Shown: positions 8,375-17,889, counted from the first letter of the stretch. The stretch: 64,000 bases of DNA from Tatumella terrea (GCF_039523755.1 NZ_BAAAFX010000006.1:310001-374000), one strand, 5' to 3'. Made by a program: numbers and translations. Notes: generated by a model from the letters alone, not told the origin.

Positions 8375-9504
8375 TATTCAGGCTCCCCGCTGTAAAGGAT
8401 AACCGGGCGGGGGGGCTGTTGATTATTCTCTGCAATGGTACAGGCTGTATTGTCACCTGAGCGGGTACAAAGTATATCGGGTGCGGGCTGCCGGCGACCG
8501 TTGCTGCAGGTGGCCCGGTAACGGCTGCGCAATGAGAGTTTACCGGAGGGTAACCATCCGGCCTGGCTCTTCGCCTGACATCGGACGTTATTGCTGAGAG
8601 ACATCACTACGGCTCCCTGACCATCTTTATAAGTAAAGCGGAGCCGTACAGGCTGACCGCCGTTGTTCAGCAGGGCAAACCAGCGGCCATTCATAAAGCC
8701 GATATCGCCCGCTTTCTGCGCCTGTTGCGGTAACTTCAACCGTTCCGGCGGCGGTTTTTGCTGTGTCACCGGGGACTTGTGCTCCGTCGCTATGGGCTGC
8801 AGAACTGCCGGAGTCCGGGGAAGGTGGATTGCGGTTAAAGTATTTTGTGACGTTGTCACCTCCTCCGGGGCCGGTGGTTTAACTACGGCGGCCGGCGGCC
8901 GGGGCTGCGGGGGTAACGGCAACTGACCAGGACGTCGGGATACGCCATAGACGACCAGCAGCGTCAGCAATACCCCTGAAACCAGCGGTATCGCGTATCG
9001 GCGTCGGGACCGTCTGAACAACGGTGTCCGCCGGGTCATTACCTGTTCAGGGAGAGGGGCTGTGACCGTAAGATCGTGACAGACCGGGATAGCCACCCCG
9101 ATCACCGGCAGGTCTGGTGGTGATAACTGAATGGCCATTTGTTGCAGCAGTTCTTCCGCTCCGCCATCACTGCTTCGGAAGCCCCAGCCGGTGATCACCG
9201 GCTGGTTACCGGCCAGCCAGAGTGAGTCAGGCCCCGGAAAGCAGGCAATCTTATCGAGCAATTCGGCATAAAACAGCCCTGCCGGATACCCGGAGTTCAG
9301 GCACTGCTCACGGAGTGCCTGCAGGCGGGTAAAGGCTGACTGTAACAAACCAATGGCTTGCTGTTGGCGGGTTTCATTTGCCTCTTTCCAGGGGATCACC
9401 GGGCCTTCGAGCGGAGTAAACCACTCAGCGACCGCACTGTGCGGCCCTTTGATCGGGAGGGCGAAACAGGCGGCGATCTCCGGCATTCCCTGCAGTTGTA
9501 ACAA
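8374..9504 (-). CDS. srfA: SrfA-family protein; N-terminus apparently displaced by a frameshift
   Basis: First gene of the srfAB operon. Visible from a TTG at 9504 as 376 residues: an N-terminal cytoplasmic region, a basic stretch RRSRRRY, one membrane helix at about 171-188, a proline-rich linker, then a periplasmic C-terminal domain with several cysteines. Function is unknown. The start is doubtful: the same frame continues upstream with plausible protein (GLPVTEYSDQFHALLQ) but has no ATG, GTG or ribosome site. An ATG at 9602 with AAAGG upstream reads MTYTFLTG and enters this frame only if one C is added to the C8 tract (9571-9578). The intact gene is therefore probably 8374-9602, broken or slip-regulated at that tract. 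Confidence 0.78.
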   Translation of the reverse strand: MLQLQGMPEIAACFALPIKGPHSAVAEWFTPLEGPVIPWKEANETRQQQAIGLLQSAFTRLQALREQCLNSGYPAGLFYAELLDKIACFPGPDSLWLAGNQPVITGWGFRSSDGGAEELLQQMAIQLSPPDLPVIGVAIPVCHDLTVTAPLPEQVMTRRTPLFRRSRRRYAIPLVSGVLLTLLVVYGVSRRPGQLPLPPQPRPPAAVVKPPAPEEVTTSQNTLTAIHLPRTPAVLQPIATEHKSPVTQQKPPPERLKLPQQAQKAGDIGFMNGRWFALLNNGGQPVRLRFTYKDGQGAVVMSLSNNVRCQAKSQAGWLPSGKLSLRSRYRATCSNGRRQPAPDILCTRSGDNTACTIAENNQQPPRPVILYSGEPE

Positions 9505-9570
9505 GGCATGGAATTGATCGCTGTATTCAGTGACCGGCAGGCCGCGCAGTCCGGACGGGGCGCAGCCCCC

Positions 9571-9578
9571 GGGGGGGG
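9571..9578 (-). other. C8 homopolymer at the srfA frame junction
   Basis: On the coding strand, ATG (9602) ACA TAT ACA TTC CTT ACC GGT is followed by eight C. With eight, the frame leads to an early divergence from srfA; with nine (or a -1 slip) it runs straight into the srfA frame as PPPGGCAPSGLRGLPV. The tract is thus a candidate contingency or slippage locus, or a sequencing/assembly error. Confidence 0.6.
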
Positions 9579-9754
9579 ACCGGTAAGGAATGTATATGTC
9601 ATTGAATGCCTTTCGCGGTGTAAGAAATTGCCAGCAAAATTACAGGCAGATATTACGCAGCCGGATACTCAGCAAAACGTGACATAAAACGATAAATTGA
9701 CCGCCTTACCGGACCATTACCTGCCGTGCCGGCAAGGGGGGCGCAGGCGGGAGA

Positions 9755-11014
9755 TCATTTTTTTACCCTGTGTCCGGCGCGGTTGCGACGGAACGGTTTT
9801 TGCCAGCGGTAACCGGAGGGCCGGGACGGACGATATATAGTCACCACCCGCCGGCTAAGCAGAATATGGCACAGGCTGCCGCCAATCATCCCCCAGAAGG
9901 CAGGGCCGACACCGGCGAGAGAAACACCGGACGCAGTGATCAGGAAAGTCACTATCGCTGTATCCCGCTGTTCCGGGCGCTCCAGGCAACGGTGCAGGCT
10001 GCCGGCCAGCGGGGTCAGTAAGGCCAGGCCGGCCACGGTATGGATAAATACCGGAGGAAGTGTGCTGAACAGCACGGCAATCGCTGAGCCAAACACCCCG
10101 GTGACCAGATAGAACAGGCCGGCTATCGCCGCCGCCACCCAGCGCTGGTTACGCTGCGGGTGCACGTCTTCGCCCATACAGATGGCGGCAGTAATAGCGG
10201 CAATACACACCGAAAAACCGCCAAACGGAGAGAGTAACAGGGCAACCGCGCCGGTGAGGGTGGTGACCTGTGAGACCGGCACCGGATAGCCGTGAGCATT
10301 GAGGGTGGCGATGCCGGGGGCATTCTGAGAAGCCATACTGACCAGAAAATAGGGTAAACCGACACCCAGTAACAGCGGAATATTGATCGACGGGCTGATA
10401 AAAACCGGTGCCGACAGATGCCAGCTGACCCCTGACAGAGAGGTTTGTCCCTGAACGATGATCACCAATGCGCCGGTCAGCAGGGTGAAAAACACCGCAT
10501 AACGGGGGGACCAGCGGCGTGCCAGCAGAAAACTCAGACACATCGCCAGACAGAGCGGTAAATTTTGCTGCAGTCCGCTGAAGGTCTGTAACCCGAAGTG
10601 CAACAGGATCCCCGCCAGCATCCCGGACGCGATAGAAGCGGGAATATAGCGCATCAGTTTTGAAAACAGTCCGCTGACGCCACAGATAACGATCAGCAGA
10701 TTAGTGAAGACAAACAGCCCGATAGTATCAGAGAGGCTGACGCCATTCAGGCTGGTCGCCAGCATAGCGGCGCCCGGGGTAGACCATGCGGTAAGGATTG
10801 GCATCCGGTAACGCAGAGAGAGGCCGAAAGAGGTGATCCCCATCCCGACGCCCAGCATACCCAGCCAGCTACCAGTTAATGCGGTATCTGCGCCGGCGGC
10901 GCGGGCAGCCTGGAAGATAATGGCGGCCGAACTGGCATAACCGATAAGTACGGCAACAGCGCCGGATATCACCATCGGTAAGGTAATGGCCGGTAAACGG
11001 GAATGCAGGGACAT
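9755..11014 (-). CDS. BenE-family benzoate/H+ symporter-like transporter (YdcO type)
   Basis: A 419-residue inner-membrane protein with about 12 hydrophobic segments, typical of the BenE family. Family features include the glycine-rich N-terminal helix (ITLPMVISGAVAVLIGYAS), TAWSTPGAAM near residue 77, and ASQNAPGIATLNAHGY in the middle. Benzoate uptake is the founding activity, but no aromatic-degradation genes are nearby and the closest E. coli relative, YdcO, has no proven substrate. In E. coli ydcO and yncD lie in the same broad region, and here yncD follows 2 kb away. The C-terminus ends in a short basic tail. Function beyond membrane transport is inference. Confidence 0.87.
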   Translation of the reverse strand: MSLHSRLPAITLPMVISGAVAVLIGYASSAAIIFQAARAAGADTALTGSWLGMLGVGMGITSFGLSLRYRMPILTAWSTPGAAMLATSLNGVSLSDTIGLFVFTNLLIVICGVSGLFSKLMRYIPASIASGMLAGILLHFGLQTFSGLQQNLPLCLAMCLSFLLARRWSPRYAVFFTLLTGALVIIVQGQTSLSGVSWHLSAPVFISPSINIPLLLGVGLPYFLVSMASQNAPGIATLNAHGYPVPVSQVTTLTGAVALLLSPFGGFSVCIAAITAAICMGEDVHPQRNQRWVAAAIAGLFYLVTGVFGSAIAVLFSTLPPVFIHTVAGLALLTPLAGSLHRCLERPEQRDTAIVTFLITASGVSLAGVGPAFWGMIGGSLCHILLSRRVVTIYRPSRPSGYRWQKPFRRNRAGHRVKK

Positions 11015-11360
11015 CAGTCAGACTCCGGGGTAAAGAGGAGCACAACATAGCATTGCCGCTATCCCCGGACAAGCGGTTCCATCGCCCGGCCATAGCCCCT
11101 GAGCGCACAGCTGATGCGGCTTACAGCCGGTCTTTGCCGACGGGGTACGATAGCGTGCCACAGGTATCCGGGGCTGCATTCTCCCGGTACATCGCCCCAT
11201 GGTCTGGCGGCTAACTTCCTTTTCTGATTAAGTTATGGTGATGCGCAGGTTATCTGTGGTGACTGAAAAGGGAGTCTGACTGTCTGGCTCTGCCGTAAGG
11301 GAAAGGGCGTAAACCTGCTGTATCGGGATTTACACCGAAATATTACCGTCTGGCTGAAAC

Positions 11361-11615
<255 letters not shown>

Positions 11616-12072
11616 ATCCGCGTTTGACTCAGACGCAGCGGTCTTAACATACCGGTACGGTAAAAAGTACGGCATTTTGATGGCGATATTCCCGTATCCC
11701 CGCCTTAGCCGCAGTACCCTCTGCCGGTAGCAGATATTTGCGGCGGATACGGAAGCTGGTTATGCTACTGCGAATGAACTCAGTCCCGGGCGAAAAAGCG
11801 ACAGGTCTTTTATCGGTCCTGCCAGATTCTGCGGGCGAAAAACAGGTTCAGGAAGATACCCTTGCTGCGATGCGCGGGTCAGATCATTTACCGGCTGCCT
11901 GAGCCATCCTGCCCCGGTGTATATGGAGATCCCCAATGGTTATGCTGCCGTGCGGCCCGTTTTCCCTGTCCAATATCCCTGTCCTTACCAGGCTGTCGTC
12001 CTCCGGCAGTCATCACGATGCAGACCCTTCCGTGGCAGTGGCAACGGCCGGGGGCGGGTACGGAGTGGCCGG

Positions 12073-13128
12073 ATGAACAGAGCCTCTTCCCGTATTCCGG
12101 GCCCGCTCCGCTGGTTGCTGCTGGTCCTGTGCTCTGCAGGGGCCGTCATCGTGCTGGAGTACTTTCATCTGCCGGCGGCCTTGCTGCTGGGGCCGATGTT
12201 TGCGGCGATAATTTTTGCAGCGTCCGGCCAGCCGTTGGCGTTAGCACCCCGCTGGCAGCGACTGGCACAGGCTGTTGTCGGCAGTATGATTGCCAGGGCG
12301 ATGCCATCCGGTGTATTTACTGAAATGCAGCATCACTGGCCTCTGTTCATCCTCAGCGTTTTCAGTGTCATTATCGCCAGCACCTTGCTGGGCGGAATAC
12401 TGGCAAAACTCAGGGTGCTGCCGGGCAGTACCGCGTTATGGGGCTCTTCTCCCGGCGCGGCAACCGCCATGACCCTGATGGCCGGTGATTTCGGGGCCGA
12501 TACCCGGCTGGTTGCGTTTATGCAATATCTGCGGGTATTGATGGTGGCATTACTCGCGACGCTGGTAAGCCACTTCTTTACCGAAAACAGTGGTCAGGCG
12601 ATACCGGTACCGGTGCTTTTCGCGCCGCTGGATCTGCATGCCTTTCTGCTGACTCTGGCGCTGATCGCTGGCTGTACCTTACTGGCGGGAGTTATCCGTC
12701 TGCCGGCCGGCCCGATGCTGTTAAGTATGTTCTTTGCCTGCCTGTTGCAGAATTTTTTCGGATTCCGGATTGAGCTGCCGCTCTGGTTTCTGGCGCTGGC
12801 CTATACGGTCATCGGATGGGCTATCGGATTCCGGTTCACGCGACAGATCCTGCGCTACGCGCTGCATGCATTACCCGGCGTTCTGGTATCGGTCTGTACT
12901 TTATTACTGATTTGCTGTGGTTTTGCATGGCTGCTGGTGCATTACGCCGGTATTGATCCGCTGACAGCCTACCTGGCCACCAGTCCCGGCGGGGCGGATT
13001 CGGTCGCTATCATTGCGTCATCGAGTCATGTGGATCAGCCCTTTGTGATGTCGATGCAGACAGGGCGGTTTATTGCGGTGTTGATCCTTGGGCCGCTGAT
13101 GGCAAAGTGGATGGTTCGCTGGGTGTAG
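12073..13128 (+). CDS. AbrB-family membrane transporter (PF05145-like)
   Basis: A 351-residue integral membrane protein of the AbrB/'ammonia monooxygenase' family, built of two similar halves. Each half carries a glycine-rich motif: LWGSSPGAATAMTLMAGDFGAD in the first and YLATSPGGADSVAIIASSS in the second. The family is thought to contain exporters or regulators of unknown substrate; despite the old name it is not an ammonia monooxygenase. ATG at 12073 has GGAG seven bases upstream and starts directly before the first helix. A strong hairpin follows at 13133-13164, shared with the convergent receptor gene. A single-gene unit; no regulator adjacent. Confidence 0.85.
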   Translation: MNRASSRIPGPLRWLLLVLCSAGAVIVLEYFHLPAALLLGPMFAAIIFAASGQPLALAPRWQRLAQAVVGSMIARAMPSGVFTEMQHHWPLFILSVFSVIIASTLLGGILAKLRVLPGSTALWGSSPGAATAMTLMAGDFGADTRLVAFMQYLRVLMVALLATLVSHFFTENSGQAIPVPVLFAPLDLHAFLLTLALIAGCTLLAGVIRLPAGPMLLSMFFACLLQNFFGFRIELPLWFLALAYTVIGWAIGFRFTRQILRYALHALPGVLVSVCTLLLICCGFAWLLVHYAGIDPLTAYLATSPGGADSVAIIASSSHVDQPFVMSMQTGRFIAVLILGPLMAKWMVRWV

Positions 13129-13132
13129 GTGA

Positions 13133-13164
13133 AAGGTCACAGGCGGGTGATTGCCTGTGACCTT
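13133..13164. terminator. Bidirectional terminator hairpin between the AbrB-like gene and pqqU
   Basis: AAGGTCACAGGC (13133-13144) is perfectly complementary to GCCTGTGACCTT (13153-13164) with an 8-base loop. It sits between two convergent stops 43 bp apart. There is no long U-tract on either side, only short A/T flanks. Confidence 0.75.
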
Positions 13165-13171
13165 ATCCGCT

Positions 13172-15304
13172 TTAGCGGAAGGCGTAGCTAACGTTCAGAC
13201 CGACACCGTAATTACGGCCCGGCGCAGATTCGTAATAACGACCATTACTTTCGTTAACAATGACTGAACCGACATACTTGCGGTTAAACAGGTTGTCGAT
13301 GCGCCCGGAAAGATCCACCGTCCAGTTGTCGACCAGCCATTTATACCCGGTGTTTAGCGAGCTGACGGTGTACGACGGGGCACTGACGGTATTTTCGTCA
13401 TTGGCTTCGATATTACTCATATAGCGAATATCGGCACCGCCGTACCAGCCGGAATACGGTGCATACTCCAGCCCGAGGTAACCCATGTTGCGGGCAATCC
13501 CCGGGATCCGGTTCCCGGTACAGTCACTGCCGGAGCAGGCATTACTGCGGTAGCGGGCATCCAGCACCGTCCAGGATGTGGTCAGCTGCCAGTCTCCGGC
13601 AAATTGCTGTTCAAATCCAAGCTCCATCCCCCGACGCCGGGTCTGACCGGCATTTTTGTAGGTGGCGCGCCCGTTGCTGTTATCTGCCGATACGATTTCG
13701 TTACGGGTATCTGTCTGGAAGACCGCCGCATTCAGCAGACCGTAACCGATACGTTTTTTGGTGCCCCATTCAATGGTCTTATTCGTGGACGGTTTCAGCC
13801 CCAGGTTCAGACCGCTTTGCCCGTCGGGACGGTTAGACAGCTCGGTAATGGTCGGCGTCTCGAACCCTTTACCGGCAGAGAGATAGGTATTCCAGCTGTC
13901 ATCAATGGCATATTTCAGCGAGGCTGCGGGTAACCACTGGTGGTAGCGTTTATCACCGCTGTCATCGCCGTTCGCCAGGTAATGGTCATCCGAGTCAAAA
14001 CTGATGGTACTCAGACGTACACCCGCATCCAGTGACCATTTATCGGAAAGCTGCCAGGCCGTCTGGAAGTAGGGGTCCAGGTTCCACATCAGATTCGTTT
14101 CATCACGGCGCAGAGCCCCTTTCTGACCTAAGTCAGTGTAGCTGCTGCCACTCTGTGAAAAGTTCTGATAACCCTTACGCTGCTCTGACATCGTTTCATA
14201 ATCCAGGCCGACGGTGGCGCTGACCGGCAATGAAAACAGGGTATCACGGTGCGTCCAGCGGGTGTCGATGCCCTGATAGTGGCGGGTCAGGTCGATCACA
14301 CCGAACTTCTGACTTTTGGTCTGCGCGGTGTAAGGAATTGACTGGTACTGTGTGGTCTCACGGATCCCGGCATAAGTCATGACACTCAGGTCATCGTTAT
14401 CCCCGAAAGAACGCTCATAATGCAGGCCGGCCTGTGTCTGATCGACGGTTTTTCGGGCATTGTACAGGCTGACGTTAGGCGCGACCTGTTCAGGGTTTGC
14501 CCGCCATTCCTCCGGCGTCAGTCCGCCCGGGTCATCGGCCTGAATATGGGTACTGTTAACCAGCAGGGTCAGGGTACTGTCATCATCGATCCGCACCCCC
14601 AGCCGGGCATTGGCCAGATCCTTGCTGGCACCGCTATGGTCCCGGTAGCCGTGGGTGGTGAAGCGTGAAACGGACGCCGTGTAATCCACATCGCCGGCAT
14701 GGGTGCCGTCGCCGGTCGACCCGCTGGCCTGCAGGCTGTTGCGCCAGCTACCATAGCTGCCATACCAGCTACCAACTTTCAGGGTATCCGGTTGCTGGCC
14801 TTTTTTGGTCACCACGTTGATGACCCCGCCTGAACTGTTGCCATAAAGCGCGGAGAAAGGACCGCGCAGCACATCCACATGGTCAATCGACCCGATATCA
14901 ATATTCGATGTCTGGCCTTGTCCGTCCGGCATGGTGGCCGGAATGCCATCCACATAAATACGGATGCCGCGGACACCAAAGGTGGATCGGGAACCAAAGC
15001 CGCGGATCGAGAGCTGTAAGTCCTGGGCATAGTTCTGGCGGTTGAGGACTTGCAGCCCCGGAACCCCGGCCAGACCTTCAGAAAGGTTTACCTGAGGCTG
15101 GGCTCTGCGCATATCTTCACCGTAGACGACACTGACGGCCGCCGGGGTATCCAGTTCAGACAGACCGTGGTTGACCGGAGTGGCAGTAACGATCATCACC
15201 GGCGATGAAGTCTCCGTCCGTGACGGGGTGGCAGCCAGGCCTGCCGCCGGGAAGATAACCGGCAGGATCAGACTGGCTTTAAGCTGTGGTAGTTTAATTT
15301 TCAT
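13172..15304 (-). CDS. pqqU: TonB-dependent outer-membrane receptor, PqqU (YncD) type
   Basis: A 710-residue receptor with a signal peptide (residues 1 to about 25, ending AAGLAA), a TonB-box-like VMIVTATP near 36-43, a plug domain (SIRGFGSRSTFGVRGIRIYVDGIP; NSSGGVINVVTKKG) and a 22-strand barrel ending in the aromatic-terminated VGLNVSYAFR. Overall it resembles E. coli YncD, shown to import pyrroloquinoline quinone and renamed PqqU. Pairing with a complete pqq biosynthesis operon 7 kb away suggests scavenging of PQQ lost from the periplasm. ATG 15304 is chosen over TTG 15322 because it begins the signal peptide. No clear Fur box was seen upstream. Confidence 0.85.
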   Translation of the reverse strand: MKIKLPQLKASLILPVIFPAAGLAATPSRTETSSPVMIVTATPVNHGLSELDTPAAVSVVYGEDMRRAQPQVNLSEGLAGVPGLQVLNRQNYAQDLQLSIRGFGSRSTFGVRGIRIYVDGIPATMPDGQGQTSNIDIGSIDHVDVLRGPFSALYGNSSGGVINVVTKKGQQPDTLKVGSWYGSYGSWRNSLQASGSTGDGTHAGDVDYTASVSRFTTHGYRDHSGASKDLANARLGVRIDDDSTLTLLVNSTHIQADDPGGLTPEEWRANPEQVAPNVSLYNARKTVDQTQAGLHYERSFGDNDDLSVMTYAGIRETTQYQSIPYTAQTKSQKFGVIDLTRHYQGIDTRWTHRDTLFSLPVSATVGLDYETMSEQRKGYQNFSQSGSSYTDLGQKGALRRDETNLMWNLDPYFQTAWQLSDKWSLDAGVRLSTISFDSDDHYLANGDDSGDKRYHQWLPAASLKYAIDDSWNTYLSAGKGFETPTITELSNRPDGQSGLNLGLKPSTNKTIEWGTKKRIGYGLLNAAVFQTDTRNEIVSADNSNGRATYKNAGQTRRRGMELGFEQQFAGDWQLTTSWTVLDARYRSNACSGSDCTGNRIPGIARNMGYLGLEYAPYSGWYGGADIRYMSNIEANDENTVSAPSYTVSSLNTGYKWLVDNWTVDLSGRIDNLFNRKYVGSVIVNESNGRYYESAPGRNYGVGLNVSYAFR

Positions 15305-15783
15305 TATATTAAAAGCTCGCAATAGGTTAATGCGTAGCAGGAAATATTAAATTTCACTGAATCGTCGGCGATGTTACCTCTTTTTTCAAGGCTTGTTAAA
15401 ATGTAATCGGTTTAAGGAGGAAAAAAATACCTTCCGGCGGCAATTTACTTTTAAATGCAGCATACTATTCCATAATCTTTCGCGATACAGAGACAAAAAA
15501 CCGGTCCGCCTGACCGGGGATCTGGTATACAAAATGGACAGTACGTTCACTATCTTCAAGGGCTGTTTGTGGTTACGATGTCAGAGGCTTAGAGGAGGGA
15601 TTTCGTATCCCCAAAGGCATAGTCCCCTCAGGGAATAAACAGGGATATAGTGGCGGGGAGCGGATGGAACCTCCGCCTGCTATCGTGACGAAGGTCGCTA
15701 CGCTCCCAGTGATTTTTATATTCCCATCAAGGGTGAATTAGGTATTCTTTTGTCAAAACGAACCATCCACCAAAGGGGAAATA
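15305..15783. other. Intergenic stretch, no gene supported
   Basis: 478 bp between the divergent receptor gene and the small gene at 15784. It is AT-richer near the receptor (promoter side). I see no RNA gene or repeat; a short frame at 15393-15638 has no family resemblance or convincing ribosome site. Confidence 0.5.
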
Positions 15784-16116
15784 ATGAGAAGTGAAGAAAT
15801 AACGCTGCTTTTACCTAGAGAGGATCGTGAGTTATCTAAGGCGCTACTTGATGCTGAAATAAAATATGAAACGCCAGCTAGAGACCGAATGACGTTCGAT
15901 TCGGGTGATGTGGTGTACACCTACATAAGCCTACTGGTGTACTCCATGCCCTTAGCAAGGGTTCTCATCGCTTATATCAACAAAAATAAGCATAAACGCA
16001 TTGTTATAAGACGAAAAAATGGCGATAAAATCGATATAATTGGGTACAGCGCCAAAGATGCTGAAAGGCTTATTAAAAAAGGTGATGTTATCAGTGTCGA
16101 GGATAAAAAAAGTTAA
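15784..16116 (+). CDS. Small hypothetical protein with a helix-hairpin-helix layout (EACC1-like?)
   Basis: A 110-residue protein with a good ribosome site (AAAGGGGAAATA before ATG) and base composition clearly AT-richer than its neighbours. The layout is an acidic N-terminal half, a hydrophobic helix at about 45-66 (VVYTYISLLVYSMPLARVLIAYI), a basic beta-hairpin (KHKRIVIRRKNGDKIDIIGYS) and a final helix AKDAERLIKKG. This order recalls the small 'effector-associated constant component' proteins of bacterial conflict systems, but that is only a pattern impression. No partner effector gene is adjacent. It may be a remnant of a transferred island. Confidence 0.6.
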   Translation: MRSEEITLLLPREDRELSKALLDAEIKYETPARDRMTFDSGDVVYTYISLLVYSMPLARVLIAYINKNKHKRIVIRRKNGDKIDIIGYSAKDAERLIKKGDVISVEDKKS

Positions 16117-16351
16117 GCGTTATTTATCATAAGGTCATCTTACGCGCGCCGCTCAGACAGCCTCAGAGCTATTCTGGGGCCTACGCTGTAAACCCTGTGT
16201 CTTTCCCCCCTAAAACCTTCCAAACTGCACTGGTGAATCTTGAGGGATGAATCTTTATGCATCCGTATGCCAGGCAGAAATTTTAGCGGCTCAAATCCAA
16301 TGAAATGCCCAAAGCAACACGGTTTATAACCTGTGCGATTCAAGCGGAGAA

Positions 16352-16549
16352 CTAGTCCTCACAATCTCGATATTCAGATATTCTTTCCGAAGATGCATGG
16401 TCTAGCTCTCTGTATTTATTGGTATAATCAGCCGCTATTGCTTGTTTTTGTTCAAGAGAGATCGATGGGTCATTGAATGATGTCATGTGTAGCTCATAAA
16501 GCCGATCGACTTCTTCTTTCAGTGCCATAAATTCAGCATCATTCATCAT
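16352..16549 (-). CDS. Small hypothetical acidic helical protein
   Basis: A 65-residue acidic protein, predicted almost entirely helical (FMALKEEVDRLYELHM; LEQKQAIAADYTNKYRELDHA). The start has a near-perfect ribosome site, AGGAGGT five bases before ATG at 16549, which is the main reason to accept such a short gene. No family recognised. It lies in the AT-rich accessory patch with other orphan genes. Immunity or adaptor proteins of this size are common in such settings, but there is no direct evidence for that role here. Confidence 0.6.
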   Translation of the reverse strand: MMNDAEFMALKEEVDRLYELHMTSFNDPSISLEQKQAIAADYTNKYRELDHASSERISEYRDCED

Positions 16550-17266
16550 CGTGTACCTCCTATTAACTAAAAAAATGCATATATAAACTGAGATCGGTCG
16601 GATAAATTTTTTTATCTGGGCGTGAGGCGCTGGCAGGATGTCGGGACGCAGTAATGACTATCCGTTTTGGGTGCCGGCAAAAAGTGGCAGTGTTACAAAA
16701 CATATCCTGTCCCGTGGTTCATTTTCACAAAACATAGCACATGATGTATTTTAAAAAAAACAGGAAGGTTACGCTGACTGGGTTTTAAATAAGCTTTCTG
16801 CAAGCACAGGATAGTAAGGCGTAATCTTTTAAAGAATGCGAATCGTTTTTCAAAGATTGCGAACTTACTACTATCCTGCATGTGTTTGTCAGACTGGGCA
16901 TACACCACGCCGTTATAAAAGGTAACTCAGAAAGTCTTTTACCGTCGACCAAGTAAGCCTCCGGTGAATGAGGAATAAATCCCGCAACCGTAGTCCCTTA
17001 ATATTCACAGGCGCAGGCCGGTAACTGTTGAATAACAGTAGCTACCGCCGGCGTCCTTTGCCTTGCAGGCTTCCCGCTGGATTTGTTCGCTCTGAGGCAC
17101 TGCCGGTGGTATTCGTGCTAAGTGTCGGGTCAGCGGGCATCTTGCGCGAAACGACGATATCGCTTGTCAGGGTAACACTGTCAGTGCTCTGCTACAGTCA
17201 GATACAGCATCTGCAGGGGGGGAGCCTGAACAGACGTGCTGAGAGGGTGTTATGTGCAAATCCTTC
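16550..17266. other. Gene-poor accessory stretch
   Basis: About 700 bp without a supportable gene. It contains one long imperfect palindrome (16805-16884). Composition swings from AT-rich (16550-16920) to GC-rich. No integrase, transposase or tRNA was seen, so the origin of this patch is unclear. Confidence 0.5.
16805..16884. other. Long imperfect palindrome (hairpin of about 80 bases)
   Basis: CACAGGATAGTAAG (16805-16818) pairs with CTTACTACTATCCTG (16864-16878) with a three-base insert. Inside it GCGTAATCTTT pairs with AAAGATTGCG with one mismatch. The whole would fold into one long stem-loop. It could be a small-RNA terminator, a MITE-like remnant or a recombination site. No coding role. 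Confidence 0.55.
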
Positions 17267-17503
17267 TTACCTGATGACATTGAACAGAGAGTAAAAAAAC
17301 AGAACGGCTTCTGTTTCCCGGGAGAAATCGCCGACAAGAGTTTCGAAAGCGCGCTCCGCATCGTTGAACTTGCCGTGACCCCGAGAGGTACAGGCCAGTC
17401 CGAATGTGGCTTCAAAGTAATCGTCGTCAGATAATGGTTCATTCAGGGCCAGTTGATAGTATTTCAGGACACTTTCTTCTGAAGCCCGGTTATCGTATGA
17501 CAA
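17267..17503 (-). pseudogene. Truncated tetratricopeptide-repeat protein remnant
   Basis: The 78 residues readable from a TTG (SEESVLKYYQLALNEPLS, GLACTSRGHGKFNDAE) match two TPR helices of small cytosolic TPR proteins, which are normally about 110-160 residues. The frame continues a few codons upstream with family-like residues (RFERCGALSYDN) before a TAG, and stops abruptly downstream after FFYSLFNVIR. Both ends of the domain are missing and no ribosome site precedes the TTG, so this is most likely a decayed gene copy rather than an active small protein. Confidence 0.55.
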
Positions 17504-17586
17504 AGCGCCACATCGCTCAAACCGCTAACCCGTCCGATGATCGCATGTGATAGAAACGTGAGTAATCAAACTTGCGAGGAACGACA

Positions 17587-17889
17587 GTGATCACAGCAAT
17601 AGTTAAAGGATGTATTCGTGACGGTAAGCAAGATGAACTGAGGCGCATAGCTAATCTTCTTCAGCATAAATACTCAGTTAAAGAGGATGACTGTATCCAA
17701 TATGAATCTTACATCGACGGGACGACATTTATAACTTTGGAGAGATGGGCGAACCAGGCAGCCTTAGATAAACATCTGGCTCAAAGTCACGTAAAAAAAT
17801 ACGTCCCCCTGATGAGAGAGTGTGTAGAAAACGGAACGTTTGATGTGCTGTTTATCAATGGCGGTGAAATTGAGGCCGTCACAATCTAA
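17587..17889 (+). CDS. Antibiotic-biosynthesis-monooxygenase (ABM) domain protein
   Basis: A 100-residue single-domain protein with the ABM ferredoxin-like fold pattern: AIVKGCIRDGKQDELRR at the start, CIQYESYIDGTTFITLERWANQAALDKHLAQSHVKK-type core, and a final strand FDVLFIN. Relatives such as YgiN act on quinols, and others are heme-degrading or of unknown role. GTG at 17587 is preferred because GAGGA lies about seven bases upstream and it aligns with the usual ABM start. Transcribed alone inside the accessory patch; composition is AT-rich relative to the flanking core genes. Substrate unknown. Confidence 0.8.
   Translation: MITAIVKGCIRDGKQDELRRIANLLQHKYSVKEDDCIQYESYIDGTTFITLERWANQAALDKHLAQSHVKKYVPLMRECVENGTFDVLFINGGEIEAVTI

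Noticed and set aside
16140..16343. 67-codon minus-strand frame from TTG
   Set aside because: No ribosome site, no recognised domain, odd composition; left unannotated although it could be a remnant.
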